Shown in pieces: positions 14,388 to 16,135 of a stretch of DNA of 16,135 nt (positions within the stretch are counted from its first letter, which is position 1; each line of letters starts with the position of its first letter). The notes under the pieces are model-generated. The model was given only the letters and a program-made list of their open reading frames with translations. It was not told the origin of the DNA and searched no databases. Both the position numbers and the translations under genes were made by a program. Origin of the DNA: CAZKFN01 sp964552035 (lineage in GTDB: Bacteria; Bacteroidota; Bacteroidia; Flavobacteriales_E; Vicingaceae); the NCBI GenBank assembly GCA_964552035.1, contig CAZKFN010000047.1, positions 1 to 16,135 on the forward strand, in the 5' to 3' direction.

Positions 14388-14899
14388 TTATATTAATTTG
14401 TCTTTCCACTCTTCAATTTGTTTTTCTATTTCTTTTTTGGGCAAACGAGTATTGAAAGATAACAAAAGTTCTATTTTTTTTATTGCTGTTTGGTAATCAA
14501 TTATATGATTAGAAAGTAATTCATCAAATAAGTAAATGATTCCATGAACTTCAATCCCCTTTTTCGTAGAAAACTTTCTCAATTTACCATCTCCAGTAAA
14601 CAAAATGCCTTGAAGTTTTGAAGCGAAATAATAAACAGAGCAATCTTGGATGCTTAATNNNNNNNNNNTGCAATTTTTGAAATTTCAATTAATTCTTCGC
14701 CTGATGAGTTGATTATTTCCAATTGACCTGCTTGGATAAAAGAGTGTAATTGTTGTTTTTGCTCTTCATATAATTCTTCAAACACGAAATCAGTTGTTAC
14801 ATACTTTATTTTTTCCAATCTAAAAAAAGGATTAATCAACTCTAATTTAATTAAATCGATTAAAATATTTGCATCGTTTATGATGATTTTCTTAAACAT
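14388..14899 (-). CDS. PIN-domain protein (toxin-like), split by an assembly gap
   Basis: Two open pieces belong to one gene. The 5' piece (14899-14669) reads MFKKIIINDANILIDL with the first PIN acidic residue at D9, then TDFVFEELYEE with its conserved glutamate, and stops at the N run after ISKIA. The 3' piece, from 14657, reads LSIQDCSVYYFASKLQGILF and then TGDGKLRKF, the conserved SIxDC and TGDGKLR block of PIN nucleases, and ends KDKLI at 14390. Length with the 10 N is not a multiple of three, so the true gap is a different size; the family spacing suggests only a few missing codons. PIN domains are Mg-dependent RNases and often toxins. Its ATG overlaps the stop of the XRE/ImmA-IrrE gene (TAATG), implying coupled translation as a two-gene module. 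Confidence 0.8.
14659..14668. other. Assembly gap (10 N) inside the PIN gene
   Basis: Ten N bases interrupt an otherwise continuous PIN-domain gene. Both flanks code for the same protein family in the expected order, so the gap is short and the scaffolding here is correct. Confidence 0.95.
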
Positions 14900-15945
14900 T
14901 ACATCATTACTTTTTCGAGAACTTTATTGATGTTATTGTCTAATAAACTTGCTGCTTTACTTGCACTTATTAGCTCCTGTGAAAAAGCACGATAAACTAA
15001 TTGTTCATAGCGATTGGAAAATTCGGGAGTATTAAAACGCTCTTTATAAACTAATTCTTTTAATTCAGGATTGGCATTTAAACTTATATGAAAATTTCGC
15101 TGTTTCGCTTCCGAAATGATACCGATATCTTTTAATCGATAAACAATTGCCGAAATACTGATGCCATATTTTTTTTGCATTTCAATCAATTCTTTAAGCG
15201 AAATGTGGTCTCTTTTTATTCCAAATTCCCGGATAATAGAAGACTTTGGAAACAAAAATTCTCCTGCAAACCGATTGCAAAATTTTTCCTCCTCTTTTTT
15301 ATCACAATTTGGCAAATCCAATAAAAGATGACCTAATTCATGCAATAAAGTAAATCGTTTGCGTTCGATTCCGAAGTTTTTGTTAACCACGATGACCGCA
15401 TATTTATCATCAATTAAAGTAGCCATTCCATCAAAAAGGTTTTCTTCTTCCTCAATTTCGATTACTTTAATTTCCTGATCTTCTAACGCTTGAATAATGT
15501 TATGCACCGGATCAATTCCTATCTTCCATTCATTCCGAATGGCAAGAACGCTTTTTTCAATATCCTCCAAAGACGAAATTTTCCTCTTTTGAACAGAGGT
15601 TTTAAATGCAGTTTCAATTTGTAAGATATTCTCAATCTCAATATAATTACTCACTCGGTTTTTCACCTCTTCTTTTATGGCTTTCAGTCGGGTTATTGAT
15701 AACTTACTTTTCTTTCTGAAGTTGAGTGCTCCCAATTCTATAGTCTGCGGAGTAAAAAAGTAATCCACTTGAACCTGTAAAGCTTTTGCCAATTTAATCA
15801 GCACCTCGCTTGAAGGCATAGATAGCCCTTTTTCATATTTAGAAATCATTTGTTTAGACACGTCAGCTTTATCCGCTAATTTTTGTTGTGAAAAAGCGTT
15901 TAAAATCCTTGCACTTAATAATTTATATGAAAAAATATGTGACAT
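14899..15945 (-). CDS. XRE-family regulator fused to ImmA/IrrE-type metallopeptidase
   Basis: A 348-residue fusion. The N-terminal Cro/CI-type HTH (about 9-62) contains FSQQKLADKADVSKQMISKYEKG (18-40; scaffold QQKLADKADVSKQMISKYE). A COG2856/ImmA-IrrE domain follows, with the zinc motif LLHELGHLLLD (200-210; HELGH at 202-206) and EEKFCNRFAGEFLFP (219-233), which supplies further ligands. Proteins of this type act as repressors that are lost or cleave a partner under stress, and COG2856 genes are known partners of toxins. Here the stop overlaps the start of a PIN gene, so it is probably the antitoxin or regulator of that pair. The MSHIFSYKLL start directly precedes the HTH, and no better upstream start is seen. 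A 19-bp palindrome immediately upstream suggests autoregulation. Confidence 0.9.
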   Translation of the reverse strand: MSHIFSYKLLSARILNAFSQQKLADKADVSKQMISKYEKGLSMPSSEVLIKLAKALQVQVDYFFTPQTIELGALNFRKKSKLSITRLKAIKEEVKNRVSNYIEIENILQIETAFKTSVQKRKISSLEDIEKSVLAIRNEWKIGIDPVHNIIQALEDQEIKVIEIEEEENLFDGMATLIDDKYAVIVVNKNFGIERKRFTLLHELGHLLLDLPNCDKKEEEKFCNRFAGEFLFPKSSIIREFGIKRDHISLKELIEMQKKYGISISAIVYRLKDIGIISEAKQRNFHISLNANPELKELVYKERFNTPEFSNRYEQLVYRAFSQELISASKAASLLDNNINKVLEKVMM

Positions 15946-15954
15946 AACAAACCT

Positions 15955-15973
15955 TTTTAGTTGACAACTAAAA
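15955..15973 (-). promoter_or_regulatory. 19-bp palindromic operator of the XRE/ImmA-IrrE gene
   Basis: TTTTAGTTGACAACTAAAA is a perfect palindrome with 9-bp arms around one central base. It lies 10-28 bp before the start codon, so a bound repressor would block transcription or the leader. It is the expected kind of site for the XRE protein encoded immediately downstream. Confidence 0.65.
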
Positions 15974-15987
15974 GTAAATATACAAAA

Positions 15988-16001
15988 TTGTCAACTAAAA
16001 A
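15988..16001 (-). promoter_or_regulatory. Second operator half-site for the XRE/ImmA-IrrE gene
   Basis: TTGTCAACTAAAAA is the exact reverse complement of 15954-15967, part of the neighbouring palindrome. The two sites are separated by 20 bp, and the - strand promoter (TATATTTA, near TAnnTTTG) lies between them. Two sites bracketing a promoter fit cooperative autorepression. Confidence 0.5.
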
Positions 16002-16015
16002 GTGCTTTAACGAGT

Positions 16016-16135
16016 AAGTTTTTATTTTATTAGTGGAACTTGTTTGCCGTTTTTTTATTTGTGCGAGTATTTATTTTGATGTTAAGGGCGGGGATTTTTA
16101 AATAATAAATTGGACTTTTAAAGTTTTCAGAGGTC
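16016..16135. other. Right edge, no recognised gene
   Basis: A/T-rich sequence with a G-rich patch near 16087. I see no open frame of useful length and no RNA gene. The next gene would lie outside the window. Confidence 0.4.

Noticed and set aside
1..16135. CRISPR array or insertion sequence
   Set aside because: No series of direct repeats with regular spacers and no transposase or paired IS ends were seen; the only tandem repeat is the 12-bp coding unit at 11176-11210.

Overview
The window looks like a piece of a Bacteroidota (probably Flavobacteriales-like) chromosome. It is AT-rich. It carries a type IX secretion (T9SS) cargo protein with a C-terminal sorting domain, a GWxTD-family protein, the long Bacteroidota form of Lgt, and TAnnTTTG-type -7 promoter elements. 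Two runs of exactly 10 N (14352-14361 and 14659-14668) show that it is a scaffolded draft or metagenome assembly, so single-base disruptions should be treated cautiously.

Left part (1-7500), core-like. Positions about 56-430 hold a frameshifted remnant of the N-terminus of a T9SS plug-type (DUF5103) gene, followed by about 440 bp with no recognisable gene. Then come lgt and, directly abutting it, an inositol-monophosphatase-family gene (+ strand). These converge through a hairpin terminator on a T9SS cargo gene (- strand). Further on, the - strand carries a GWxTD-family secreted protein and a GT2 glycosyltransferase, probably one operon. A complete tRNA-Ser(UGA) with promoter and terminator follows.

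Right part (7500-16135), accessory and defence-like, all on the - strand. In transcription order it starts with an XRE/ImmA-IrrE regulator-protease and a PIN-domain gene (stop and start overlap in TAATG), a toxin-antitoxin-like pair with a palindromic operator upstream. Next is a decayed C-terminal remnant of an AlbA_2/Schlafen-type ATP-binding protein. Then come an AAA_14/DUF4143 ATPase and an intact AlbA_2 protein 3 bp apart, and a 48-codon truncated winged-helix remnant. Last is a type I restriction subunit gene hsdR broken by one in-frame TAA. No hsdM or hsdS is present in the window.

The most unusual structural signal is a 28-bp operator-like palindrome present three times with identical spacing. 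One copy lies in front of each of three units: hsdR, the ATPase-AlbA operon, and the AlbA remnant. The second and third copies share a further patch at an identical offset, so the upstream regions are duplicates. The region reads as a defence island beside a tRNA gene that has been built and eroded by duplication, recombination and point mutation.
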